This document shows positions 1 through 8,086 of a stretch of 59,343 bases of DNA, piece by piece. A program made the translations under genes and the position numbers. How positions within the stretch are numbered: the stretch's first letter is position 1; each line of letters starts with the position of its first letter. Source of the DNA: Mesorhizobium sp. (GTDB taxonomy: Bacteria > Pseudomonadota > Alphaproteobacteria > Rhizobiales > Rhizobiaceae). The DNA lies in the NCBI GenBank assembly GCA_004020545.1, contig SAQE01000038.1, positions 1-59,343 on the forward strand, given 5' to 3'. Below the pieces are notes generated by a model. The model was not told the DNA's origin and ran no database searches. It saw nothing but the letters and a program-made list of their open reading frames with translations.

Positions 1-62
1 AAACTGTCACCCTTCTAATCGGTCCATTCTGTTACCTATCTATCCGGTTCGGACACCGCCAT

Positions 63-215
63 CTTCTCCCCGTATAGTGACGGGGAGAAGGGGTTGGCCG
101 CGACGCCGGCGCCCTATCATGCGACGCTGACCGCTGGCGAAATCGCCCGCGACGGCGTCTTTCTCCCGTCACTATACGGGGAGAAATGCCCGGCAGGGCA
201 ATGAGGGGCAGCGCC
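63..215. repeat. Inverted pair of intergenic palindromes
   Basis: Positions 63-90 form a 28-nt palindrome (arms CTTCTCCCCGT / ACGGGGAGAAG). Positions 160-186 carry its reverse complement with one C missing. About 70 nt separate the two. The right copy continues into a tail reading GATGCCCGGCAGGG-like sequence, which recurs at 9.96 kb, so this belongs to a dispersed family. The pair lies downstream of the minus-strand operon and could fold as a 3' hairpin of its transcript. Confidence 0.8.
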
Positions 216-239
216 GACGTTCCTCAGATATTGTCAGGC

Positions 240-1103
240 TCATCGCGCATACTTATCCGCCTTCCGATTCCCGAGCAGCAGCTTGCGCTCCAGATGCGCG
301 CGCAGTTCGCCGTAGTAGGCCATGAGAAAGGCTTTTGAATCGACAGGCTCAACCCTGGCGCCGATCTTGCGGCCGATCGTTTCAGCCACCGCCTTCATCG
401 CGAAATAGTCGTCGCGGCGCAGCACCTCTTCCAGCTTGTGAAGCTCGGCGATGCCATAGGCGTCGAGCTGTGCGGCGCTGAACTGGAAGCGCCCGGCCGC
501 CGGATCCTGCCGGCGCGACAGATCCTCGAGCAGCGCCACTTTCGGCGCCTCGACCACCCAGGTGCCGGCGAGCAGGTCGCCGATCCTCAAGCGGTCGCGG
601 TTGAACAGCGGAAACAGCGAGAACAGCAGCGCCCACACGAGGCCGAAGATCGTCGACAGCGTGTCGGCGACGCCGGCGCCGCCGCGCGCGGCAAGGATCG
701 ACAGCGGCAGGAACACCTCGATCTCGCGCATCAGGTTGCGCGCGATGACCTGATCGAGGGTGAGGCCCGCGCCGCTGCGCGCGGCGACGCGGACGCCGAC
801 CATCCGCTTGCCGGGCGTTGCCGCCCGCCGGCCCGCCTCGAAGGCGATGAAATAGACGTTGCGCAGCAGGAAGATGAAGATGATCCAGACGATGAAGAGC
901 GGTTCCGCGTCCTGCATGCCAAGGCCGCCCAGGCCGAAGATCGCGACGAGGCTGACCACGACCGCGGCGGTGATAATGATCACCACGTCCAGCAGGAATC
1001 CCGAGGCGCGTGTGCCGGCATCCGCCAGTTTTACGCGAAGGTCGACGCCTTCCGGCGTAACAAGCGGCCGGACCAGCGCGGCGGGGTTCCTAGCCGTTGC
1101 CAT
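240..1103 (-). CDS. RDD family membrane protein
   Basis: A 287-residue integral membrane protein and last gene of the MoxR operon. The RDD signature is visible: Arg32 and Asp39 in the first membrane segment (RASGFLLD) and Asp170/Asp176 after the last one, with a TPGKR turn at 97-100. Hydrophobic helices lie near 35-57, 69-88 and 150-168. The domain ends near 185 and is followed by a charged soluble tail of about 100 residues, longer than in minimal RDD proteins. Its start overlaps the end of the SpoIIM-like gene by 14 bp, so the two are probably translationally coupled. RDD proteins are linked to transport in some bacteria, but no substrate can be read here; a role with the MoxR/DUF58 complex is inferred from the operon. 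Confidence 0.85.
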   Translation of the reverse strand: MATARNPAALVRPLVTPEGVDLRVKLADAGTRASGFLLDVVIIITAAVVVSLVAIFGLGGLGMQDAEPLFIVWIIFIFLLRNVYFIAFEAGRRAATPGKRMVGVRVAARSGAGLTLDQVIARNLMREIEVFLPLSILAARGGAGVADTLSTIFGLVWALLFSLFPLFNRDRLRIGDLLAGTWVVEAPKVALLEDLSRRQDPAAGRFQFSAAQLDAYGIAELHKLEEVLRRDDYFAMKAVAETIGRKIGARVEPVDSKAFLMAYYGELRAHLERKLLLGNRKADKYAR

Positions 1104-2109
1104 GCCGCACCATCCGGAGCAGGTAGAAATAGCAGATCCAGAGCGTCAGCATGCCGCCGCCGATCGAATAACGGGCGACGTCGCCGGTGATCGTCTGCCG
1201 GCCGATGCCTTCGAGCAGGCCGGCAAACAGCAGCATCACCGCCACGCCGACCATGGCGGTTGCCGCCACCCGCCCGGCTTGGGCTGCCGCCGCCATGCGC
1301 GTCAACTCGCCGGGAAAGGCGATGCTGGTGCCGATGCGCATGCCGGCAGCGCCCGCAATCGCGATCGCGAACAGCTCGGTCGTGCCGTGGATCGACAGCC
1401 AGCCGCCAAGCGCGAAGCCGAGCCCCTTGGCGGCATAGATCTGGAAGATGGCGCCGAGCATGCAGCCGTTCATCAGGATGATCAGCACGCTGGGCACCGC
1501 GAAGGCGAAGCCGAGCGCGAAAGCCAGGATCGACACCTGCGTGTTGTGGGTGAAGAGATAGGCGGCGAAGCCCGAGAGGAAATGGCCGCCGCCGTCGCCG
1601 TAAAGCACGCTGCGCAGCATCTCGGCCGACGAATCCGGATTGCGCCCGCCGGCCAGGCTCGGCGTGATGATGGCGTCGTACCAGCGCTTGTCGGAGGCGA
1701 CCAGCCAATAGCCGGCGATGGCGCCGATCACCGTGAGGGCGACCGACGTCCATACTTCGCGCCACAGGTCACGGATCGCCGCCGGCCAGTCGTGCAGGAA
1801 GAAGTCGCCTATGCGTGTTCTCAAGCTCCGCCGCGCGCCGTAGAGATAGAAATAGCCGCGCAGGCAGAGCGCTTCGAGATAGGCGATCAGCGCGCTGTCG
1901 AGCGAGGTTGCGCGCGCCACCGAGAGCGAGGACAGCGCCGAACGATAGAGCAGGGGAAGCGACAGCAGCTCGTCTTCCGACAGCGCGCGCGGCGCCCGCT
2001 TCTCGACGCGGGCAAGCAGCGCCTCGAACGCCTTCCAGTCGGCTTCGCGCTCCTGACGGAAGCTTGCCAGCGACTGGCGGACGGCGTCGGTGCCGGCACG
2101 CAGCGTCAT
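1090..2109 (-). CDS. SpoIIM-like (stage II sporulation protein M family) membrane protein
   Basis: A 339-residue protein. Residues 1-110 are soluble and helical; a membrane helix lies near 121-137; the SpoIIM-type domain with several hydrophobic segments covers about 178-330. The conserved HGTTELFAI block (241-249) is typical of this family. The organism does not sporulate: outside Firmicutes the family occurs mainly beside RDD, DUF58 and MoxR genes, as here. It overlaps the DUF58 gene by 4 bp (ATGA) and the RDD gene by 14 bp. The biochemical role is unknown; I infer a membrane partner of the MoxR machinery. Confidence 0.85.
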   Translation of the reverse strand: MTLRAGTDAVRQSLASFRQEREADWKAFEALLARVEKRAPRALSEDELLSLPLLYRSALSSLSVARATSLDSALIAYLEALCLRGYFYLYGARRSLRTRIGDFFLHDWPAAIRDLWREVWTSVALTVIGAIAGYWLVASDKRWYDAIITPSLAGGRNPDSSAEMLRSVLYGDGGGHFLSGFAAYLFTHNTQVSILAFALGFAFAVPSVLIILMNGCMLGAIFQIYAAKGLGFALGGWLSIHGTTELFAIAIAGAAGMRIGTSIAFPGELTRMAAAAQAGRVAATAMVGVAVMLLFAGLLEGIGRQTITGDVARYSIGGGMLTLWICYFYLLRMVRHGNG

Positions 2110-3407
2110 AAGAGGTTCTCCTCCTTGAGCTGGATATAGCGCTCGACCAGCGCCGGGCCGAGCCGCTGATGGTCGGCCTCGATCACATGCGCGCCGAGCA
2201 GCCTCAGCCTGCCGATCACCACCTGCCGCTGCCTGAGCAGGTCGCCGGCGGTCACCGCGCGGGCCACATCCTCAGGCGCCGCCGGCGCCATGTCGGCCAG
2301 CGTCTCCAACTCGACATCCTTCATCAGCATGAACAGCACCAGATGGCGCTCGGTCAGCCGGCCGACGGTGCGCAGCATCAGTTCGGCGCTGATCGGGTCG
2401 ACGAAATCGGTGAAGACGATGACCAGCGAGCGCCGGTCGAGCTTCGCGGCAAGTGTGGTCAGTGCCAGCGTGAAATTGGTCTCCTCTGTCGAATAGTCGA
2501 TCTCGGCCGCGCGCTTCTGGATCATCGAAAAGCTCGGCGAGCCGCGCACCGCGCCGCTCGAGACGCGCGGTCTGGCGTCGAAGGAAAACAGGCTGACGAG
2601 GTCGCCGCCCTTGAGCGCAATGAAGGCCGACAGAAGTGCGGCCGTCACTGCACGGTCGACTTTCGGCACGCCGTCGACCGGCTCGCACATCAGGCGGCCG
2701 CTATCGATGGCTAAAACGATGTTGTTGTTTTCCTCGATCCGGAATTCGCGCGCGAGCAGCTTGCCGTGGCGAGCGCTGCGCTTCCAGTCGATCATGCGCC
2801 GGCCCATGCCGGGCTGATAGTCCTTCAGCGCCTCGAACTCGCGGCCCTGGCCGGCGCGCTTTTGCGCATGGCCGTCGGCAAGGGCGGAGCGCTGCAAGAG
2901 CGTGATCGCCTCGTCGCGCGCGCGGCTGACGTCGGGCAACACCGCAACCTTGCGATCCATCGGCAGCACGACCTGGTTCCAGACCAGCCCGAACGGCCCC
3001 TGCCAGCGCAGCCACAGCCGGTCGAAGCTGGCGATGCCGCGCCGAACGGCGTCGAATTCGAGGTCGAGCGTGCCATTCGCCGGCAGCGCGCCGCCCGTGC
3101 CGTTGACCGGCGCCAGCCGCAGGTCATGTCCGACACGCGCCTGCAGTCGGCGCGGCCTTGCGCCGAGCCCGGCCGCGACGTGCAGCGTGAAGCGCCCGCC
3201 GACGCCGACTTGCGGCGGCGCGGTCAGCGTGGCGCTGAGCGAGGCGCGTCCGCGTCCGGCCGCCGCGTCGACCGCCAGGAAGGCAAGCAGCGCGCAGATC
3301 CACAACAGGCCGAGATACCAGACATGCGGCAGCGCGAGCGCGATCAGGAAGGCGGGGATCGCCCCCGCCGCCGCTGCCCACACCGCTCTGCCGCTCGGAT
3401 AGATCAA
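2106..3407 (-). CDS. DUF58 domain protein (vWA-like), partner of MoxR
   Basis: A 433-residue protein with two N-terminal membrane segments (about 8-27 and 29-47) and a cytosolic DUF58/vWA-like region. The DUF58 hallmark spans about 188-222: GREF, then YQPG, then DWKRSARHGKL and AREF. A vWA-like strand with acidic residue (VLAIDSGRL) follows at 231-239. DUF58 proteins are usually encoded next to MoxR AAA+ ATPases and are thought to be their substrates or adaptors. Both ends overlap neighbours by 4 bp, so it is one unit with the MoxR and SpoIIM genes. Confidence 0.88.
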   Translation of the reverse strand: MIYPSGRAVWAAAAGAIPAFLIALALPHVWYLGLLWICALLAFLAVDAAAGRGRASLSATLTAPPQVGVGGRFTLHVAAGLGARPRRLQARVGHDLRLAPVNGTGGALPANGTLDLEFDAVRRGIASFDRLWLRWQGPFGLVWNQVVLPMDRKVAVLPDVSRARDEAITLLQRSALADGHAQKRAGQGREFEALKDYQPGMGRRMIDWKRSARHGKLLAREFRIEENNNIVLAIDSGRLMCEPVDGVPKVDRAVTAALLSAFIALKGGDLVSLFSFDARPRVSSGAVRGSPSFSMIQKRAAEIDYSTEETNFTLALTTLAAKLDRRSLVIVFTDFVDPISAELMLRTVGRLTERHLVLFMLMKDVELETLADMAPAAPEDVARAVTAGDLLRQRQVVIGRLRLLGAHVIEADHQRLGPALVERYIQLKEENLL

Positions 3408-4384
3408 CGCGGCGCTTCCGTCTGGTCGACGAGGTCGGAAACGATCTGCTCGACCAGCCGTCCGTCGATCTGCGCCGCCGGCGACAGGATGACGCGGTGG
3501 CGCAGCGCCGGCACGGCCAGCGCCTTGACGTCGTCGGGGATGACATAGTTACGGCCGTCGAGCGCGGCCCTCGCGCGTGCGGCGCGGGCCAGCATGGCGC
3601 CCGCGCGCGGACTCGCGCCGACCTCCAGGTCGGGGCTCTCGCGTGTGCCGCGCACAAGCGCCGCGATATAGCCGACGACATCGTCGACCAGCGTGACGTC
3701 GCCGACCGTGGCCAGCGCCGCCTCGAGCGTCTTGCGGTCGGTCTGCGCCTTGATGCCGTATTGCCCGATGTCGTGCGATGCCGAGCCGCCGCCATGATGG
3801 ACGATGATGGCGCGCTCTTCCTGAGCGTCCGGATAGCTCACGCGGTGCTTGAACAGGAAGCGGTCGAGCTGGGCTTCGGGCAAGGGATAGACACCCTGAT
3901 GCTCGATCGGGTTCTGCGTCGCCACCACCATGAAGTTCTTGCCGAGCGAGTGCGTCGTGCCGTCGAAAGTGACGGCATGCTCCTGCATGGCTTCGAGCAG
4001 GGCGGCTTGCGTCTTCGGCGGCGTGCGGTTGATTTCGTCGGCAAGCAACAGGTCGCAGAAGATCGGGCCGCGCGTCAGCGTGAACTGCCCGCTCTGAAAA
4101 TTGTAGATGTTGGAGCCGACGATGTCGCCGGGCATCAGGTCGGGCGTGAACTGGATGCGTCCATAGGCGACCCCGAGCGCCTGCGCGAAGCAGCGCGCCG
4201 TCATGGTCTTGGCGGTGCCCGGCGGCCCTTCGAGCAATATGTGCCCGCCGGCGAACAGCGCCGTCAGCATCAGATCGACCGTGTCGTGCTGACCGGTGAT
4301 CGCCTTGGCCACTTCTTCCCTGATCGCGCCCGCCAGGGCCTTCACTTCATCGACGTTCACCGAGCCTCCTTGCCGTCCAGTCAT
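3404..4384 (-). CDS. MoxR family AAA+ ATPase
   Basis: Counting from the ATG at 4384 the protein has 326 residues. Walker A is GPPGTAKT (53-60), Walker B LLLADE (112-117), sensor 1 ATQNPIE (155-161) and the LDRF block is at 173-176: a complete MoxR ATPase. An alternative GTG start at 4360 gives 318 residues; the open frame continues further upstream but that part is unlike MoxR N-termini and lies inside the DUF4350 gene. It overlaps DUF4350 upstream and DUF58 downstream. MoxR ATPases act as chaperones that activate or assemble protein complexes; here the client is probably the DUF58/SpoIIM/RDD membrane assembly (inference). Confidence 0.93.
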   Translation of the reverse strand: MTGRQGGSVNVDEVKALAGAIREEVAKAITGQHDTVDLMLTALFAGGHILLEGPPGTAKTMTARCFAQALGVAYGRIQFTPDLMPGDIVGSNIYNFQSGQFTLTRGPIFCDLLLADEINRTPPKTQAALLEAMQEHAVTFDGTTHSLGKNFMVVATQNPIEHQGVYPLPEAQLDRFLFKHRVSYPDAQEERAIIVHHGGGSASHDIGQYGIKAQTDRKTLEAALATVGDVTLVDDVVGYIAALVRGTRESPDLEVGASPRAGAMLARAARARAALDGRNYVIPDDVKALAVPALRHRVILSPAAQIDGRLVEQIVSDLVDQTEAPR

Positions 4385-5561
4385 GCAGCTTCTCCGCTGC
4401 TTCATGCATTGCGGCCAAACTGTTGGAATCGTTCGCGGCCTTGAAACGCGCGGTGAAGCCGTGCGCTTCACTTTTGTCGCGGGAATCCAGCCAGCGGTCG
4501 AGCGCTTCGCCCTGCAGCCCGTGCGGGGCGCCAAGCAGCGCGGCGGCGCGGTGGCGCATCAGCGACGCGTAACGGTCGCCGAGCCCTTGCAGCCGTCCGG
4601 CGCGCTTGAGCAGCATCGCCGTGGTGTCGACCAGCGCCCGCTTGCCGAAGGCAATGGCGCGTCCTTCGGCGCGCGGCGGTCCGAACCGGCCGAGGCCATG
4701 CAGGAAGGCAAGGGCTGCCGCCACCAGCACCGACAGCGTCAGAGCCAGGAAAGGCGGCTCGATGAGCAGCTTGGCGAGATCGTAGTTCTGCCCAATGCCG
4801 TGCAGCGTCAAGTCGAACATGACGGCGCCCTTGGCGGGTTCCAGCATGGCGATCATGTCGAGCGCCGCGGCCGCTTTTTGTGAGTCCTTCAGCGCCGCGT
4901 TGTTGATGAGATCGGGATCGGTCAGGATGTAGAACGGCTCGTTGTCGAGCTCGGCGAGAACGGCCTTGCCGTCGCCGGCAGCGATCAGCGGATGATCGTC
5001 GGCCACCCATTGCAGTTCCTCGGGCACGGTGATCTTGCGTCCTTCGACATCGATCTGATCAACCGCCACCTTGCCTTCGCCGAGCTTCGCCTTGGCGAGG
5101 CGACCGAGCCAGTTGTTGACGACCGTGTTCGGCAACCGATCGACCTTCGTCTCCCAGCCTTCATGGCCCGGCGACGGCATGGTCTGCCATTTGGGCAGCA
5201 CGAACAGCGTGTCCTTGCCCGACCGCAGCTTGATGATGCGCTGAAGCGCCGCCGCGTCGCTCTCCGGCGCGATGGTGACGATGAGCAGGAAGGTGGACGC
5301 CAGAGGGGATTCCAGATCCTTTTCGCCGCGCGCCATGGGCGGCGCCTGACCGTTGGTGAGCTTCAGCCACTCGACAAGCCCCGCATAGCCGGTGCCGCCC
5401 TTGGAGAGCGGAGTGCCGCCGCCTTCGGGCTGGCGGAAATCCGGAGCATAGGTGGAGAGGACGAGGAAACCGGCAGCCGCCAGCAAGCTGGCGAAGATGC
5501 CCCAGAACAGCGTCCTGCGGCTGAACGGCGCCTCGGCTGCCTCTGTCGTCTCCGCGCTCAT
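4347..5561 (-). CDS. DUF4350 domain membrane protein
   Basis: A 404-residue protein with one membrane helix near the N-terminus (about 17-36), a large, mostly hydrophilic extracytoplasmic region carrying the DUF4350 domain, and a second helix near 275-295 (ALTLSVLVAAALAFLHG) followed by a cytosolic tail of about 110 residues. DUF4350 proteins recur between DUF4129 and MoxR genes in several phyla. The start codon overlaps the stop of the DUF4129 gene (4 bp) and the end overlaps the MoxR start. The biochemical function is unknown; it may be the extracytoplasmic sensor of the operon. Confidence 0.8.
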   Translation of the reverse strand: MSAETTEAAEAPFSRRTLFWGIFASLLAAAGFLVLSTYAPDFRQPEGGGTPLSKGGTGYAGLVEWLKLTNGQAPPMARGEKDLESPLASTFLLIVTIAPESDAAALQRIIKLRSGKDTLFVLPKWQTMPSPGHEGWETKVDRLPNTVVNNWLGRLAKAKLGEGKVAVDQIDVEGRKITVPEELQWVADDHPLIAAGDGKAVLAELDNEPFYILTDPDLINNAALKDSQKAAAALDMIAMLEPAKGAVMFDLTLHGIGQNYDLAKLLIEPPFLALTLSVLVAAALAFLHGLGRFGPPRAEGRAIAFGKRALVDTTAMLLKRAGRLQGLGDRYASLMRHRAAALLGAPHGLQGEALDRWLDSRDKSEAHGFTARFKAANDSNSLAAMHEAAEKLHDWTARRLGERR

Positions 5562-6190
5562 GCCCAGGCATCCCGGAAGGCGAAGCGCTCATAGGCGCTG
5601 CGGGCCTGCTGCCACCCCTCGGCGCCGACCGGACGGCGGGCAAAGAGCGCCGCCTCCACGATCCGCGCGATCTCGCTGAAGGCGGTGCGGGGGCGGTTCG
5701 GGATCGAACTCGCGGCGGCGATGTCGCGCGCGGTGAGCGACGGGCGCAGGAAATCGGGCAGGCGGGTGGCGATGTCGGCGACGCTGCGGCGCAAAAGAAG
5801 ATGCACCGCCTCGTCATAGTCGCCGCGCGCTGCGAGCGCGTCGGCCTCGGAAAGCAGGATTTGCGCGGCACCGGCATCCGGGCGCCATTCCTCTTTCACC
5901 TCATCCTCCTTGCGCGCGCGCCGCCATGGCAGCCGCCAGGCGACCCCCTTCGCTTCGAGGACAAGCAGGAACACGATGATCGCGACACCGATGATCACCG
6001 CGCCCCAGAACAGATAGATCATGTAGGGGCCGAGCTTCGCCAGGGCCTCCAGAAAAGGCTTCAGCCATTCCGGCGGTTCCGGCCGCACCAGCGCCGGCAG
6101 GTCGAACTGGATCGAATCATCCGCCAGCAACTGCTTATGCATCCTGGCCAGCCATTCGGGGTCGGCCGTGCCCGGCTGTGCGACTGTCAC
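5558..6190 (-). CDS. DUF4129 domain membrane protein, first gene of the MoxR operon
   Basis: A 210-residue protein with a soluble N-terminal stretch, one membrane helix (about 55-80) and a cytosolic DUF4129-type C-terminal region (LLLRRSVADIATRLPDFLRPSLTAR, about 132-156, then a helical tail). It opens the six-gene minus-strand operon and is followed with 4-bp overlap by DUF4350. The 150-bp gap to the divergent gene at 6341 should hold both promoters; I could not identify convincing -35/-10 boxes. The molecular role is unknown. Confidence 0.8.
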   Translation of the reverse strand: MTVAQPGTADPEWLARMHKQLLADDSIQFDLPALVRPEPPEWLKPFLEALAKLGPYMIYLFWGAVIIGVAIIVFLLVLEAKGVAWRLPWRRARKEDEVKEEWRPDAGAAQILLSEADALAARGDYDEAVHLLLRRSVADIATRLPDFLRPSLTARDIAAASSIPNRPRTAFSEIARIVEAALFARRPVGAEGWQQARSAYERFAFRDAWA

Positions 6191-6340
6191 CCGCGCGTTC
6201 CCCCTGCAACCTGCGGTTCGGCTCCGACACTGGCAATATGCCCAAACAATTGCAAGTGCACTGGACGCGGCCCATCAATCTTGGCAAATTTACTTTGAAG
6301 TTGCCGAATTGGATGCGGCGGCGGCTCGGGGGAAAATATC

Positions 6341-7132
6341 ATGACCACTGCGACTTTGGGACGACCCGGCAGATTCGAGATCGGCAGGGTATTCAACAGC
6401 ACTTTCGCTGTGATTACGCGCAACATCGGCCTTTGCATTGGGTTGGCATTGCTCTTTTCTGGGCTGCCCACATTTCTTTTTCAGCTCTGGAATGAAGCTC
6501 GGATGAGCAAGCTGGCCGGCGTCGATCCGTCCAATCTCGCGCAGGCCGACCCAAATGTCGTGATCCGGGATTCACTCTTCACCTTTGCCTTTGGCCTTGT
6601 TTATTTCCTTTTGTCGCTACTGCTGCAGTCGGCCCTGGTCAGGGCAACAATCGAAGACCTGAACGGCAAGAAGCCCGGCTTTGGCGACAGCGTTCAGATT
6701 GCCCTTCAATGTCTTTTGCCCACGGTCGGCATCGGAATTTTGGTCGCCCTCGGCACTGGTATCGCCTCCTTGGCGCTGCTGGTGCCCGGCATCATCCTGT
6801 GGCTTGGCTGGTCGGTATCTATACCAGTTCTGGTGCAGGAGCGTCGCGGCGTTTTCGGCTCGATGTCGCGCAGCCGCGCCCTGGCCAAGGGTAACCGCTG
6901 GTCGCTCTTCGGCCTTTTCGTGATCCTTTTCATACTGGCCATGGTCGTCCAGGCGTTTCTTGGCACCTTCGTCTATCTCTTCGGCGCCGGCATTATCGGT
7001 TCCGTCGTCGGCGCCGTGGTTTCCGCCGTGATGTCTACGGTCATGTCCACCGCCACCGCGGTCAGCTATGTCGAACTGCGGCAGGCGAAGGAAGGCACCA
7101 GCGTCGACGAGCTGGCGAAGATATTCTCGTAG
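6341..7132 (+). CDS. Polytopic membrane protein, function unknown
   Basis: A 263-residue protein with about six hydrophobic segments (near 24-46, 78-98, 118-158, 190-215, 218-240). The block VPGIILWLGWSVSIPVLVQE followed by MSRSRALAKGNRW resembles a widespread membrane family related to the membrane domain of glycerophosphodiester phosphodiesterases and DUF975-like proteins, but I cannot place it with certainty. A GGGGGA stretch precedes the ATG. It is divergent from the MoxR operon and stands alone; the next DNA downstream is a gene remnant on the other strand. Confidence 0.75.
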   Translation: MTTATLGRPGRFEIGRVFNSTFAVITRNIGLCIGLALLFSGLPTFLFQLWNEARMSKLAGVDPSNLAQADPNVVIRDSLFTFAFGLVYFLLSLLLQSALVRATIEDLNGKKPGFGDSVQIALQCLLPTVGIGILVALGTGIASLALLVPGIILWLGWSVSIPVLVQERRGVFGSMSRSRALAKGNRWSLFGLFVILFILAMVVQAFLGTFVYLFGAGIIGSVVGAVVSAVMSTVMSTATAVSYVELRQAKEGTSVDELAKIFS

Positions 7133-7136
7133 GGCG

Positions 7137-7321
7137 GCATAGGCGATGCCCCAATGTACGACGGCGCAGCCGGGATCGGCTTCAGTGCGCCCTTCCTTAT
7201 GATTGAAGCCGTAGCACCAGTTCAGCCCGATATCGAACCAGCGCTGCGTCTCGGCCGAGGTTGTGGAGATGGGGCGCCGGTAAGTGCCGAGGTCGAAGTG
7301 ATCCGTAGCTATTCCATGTTT
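7137..7321 (-). pseudogene. Remnant of a tetratricopeptide-repeat family gene (N-terminal piece)
   Basis: The minus strand reads about 60 residues, HFDLGTYRRPIST, then AQRWFDxGLNWCYGFNH-like text, then ADPGCAVVHWGIAYA. This matches, from memory, the N-terminus of a rhizobial TPR family normally over 500 residues long. About seven residues are missing between NHKE and EADPGC. At the right-hand end similarity stops at 7139, just beside the stop codon of the plus-strand gene, after which the frame continues only as antisense of that gene. No start codon or ribosome site is associated. I read it as a decayed fragment left by a rearrangement. Confidence 0.65.
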
Positions 7322-7476
7322 CCTGGTCCGCAGGCGAAGAAACTTCGACCGACCGATTGGTAGCAAATCAGTGCTGGCCTTGATTTTGAATCCACGTCAC
7401 GCCAAATCTAAGATGTTCTTGTTGCGTTCTTGAAATCATCAGCATCACAATCAACCAGTTCTCGCGCGGGGCATTC

Positions 7477-8013
7477 ATGGCAAGTCATTGGTGGGAAATC
7501 GCGGCCATCATAATCGGCCCAATAGTCGCTGTGGCAATTACGCTTTGGTACCAGAACAGAGATCGACGGTACCAAAATCGTTTTGACGTTTTCCGTTCGT
7601 TGGCACTCTCGCGGCGGCATGGCTTGTCAACGGAGTTCGTCAATGCCCTGAACTTAATCCCGGTGCATTTTAATCGCGACGTGGAGGTGATGAAGAGGCG
7701 CCGCGGTCTGATGGATCTCTTCAATGACCCACAATGGACAGCTGATGACATCGCGACCCGAGCACGCATGTTGGATCGGAGAGAGACCATGGTCGCCGAG
7801 CTCATCCGGGAGGTCGGTAGGGCGGTAAACGTCTCCATCGATGATATCGAGATTCTCAAGGGAGCATATGCGCCACAAAGCTGGGCCGATCAGGAAGAAG
7901 TGACTCAGCGCGCTCGTCGCGCAGCTCTGGAGATACTGGAGGGGAGGCGATCTGTCCCCGTCCAGGTAATCGTGCCACCCCAGCAACCACCGCCAGCAAT
8001 CGAAGGCAATTAG
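7477..8013 (+). CDS. DUF6680-like protein with N-terminal membrane helix
   Basis: A 178-residue protein. Residues 5-23 (WWEIAAIIIGPIVAVAITL) form one membrane helix followed by arginine-rich sequence, so the body is probably cytosolic. The text FDVFRSLALSRRHGLSTEFVNALNLIPVHF resembles the DUF6680 family (helical proteins that start with one membrane anchor); I assign that family with moderate confidence. The tail is proline-rich (VPPQQPPP). The surrounding DNA is visibly richer in A and T than the flanking operons, suggesting a recent accessory insertion. No function can be read. Confidence 0.65.
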   Translation: MASHWWEIAAIIIGPIVAVAITLWYQNRDRRYQNRFDVFRSLALSRRHGLSTEFVNALNLIPVHFNRDVEVMKRRRGLMDLFNDPQWTADDIATRARMLDRRETMVAELIREVGRAVNVSIDDIEILKGAYAPQSWADQEEVTQRARRAALEILEGRRSVPVQVIVPPQQPPPAIEGN

Positions 8014-8086
8014 GCAATTAGTTGCTCTACCAAACGGCCGGCGCGGCTCAACCAGAACCACGCCGGCCGCCTGTGCCCCGGGAGGA

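Noticed and set aside
859-2139. Long plus-strand open frames across the MoxR operon
   Set aside because: The RDD, SpoIIM, DUF58 and MoxR motifs are all on the minus strand with 4- to 14-bp overlaps; the plus-strand frames are shadows.
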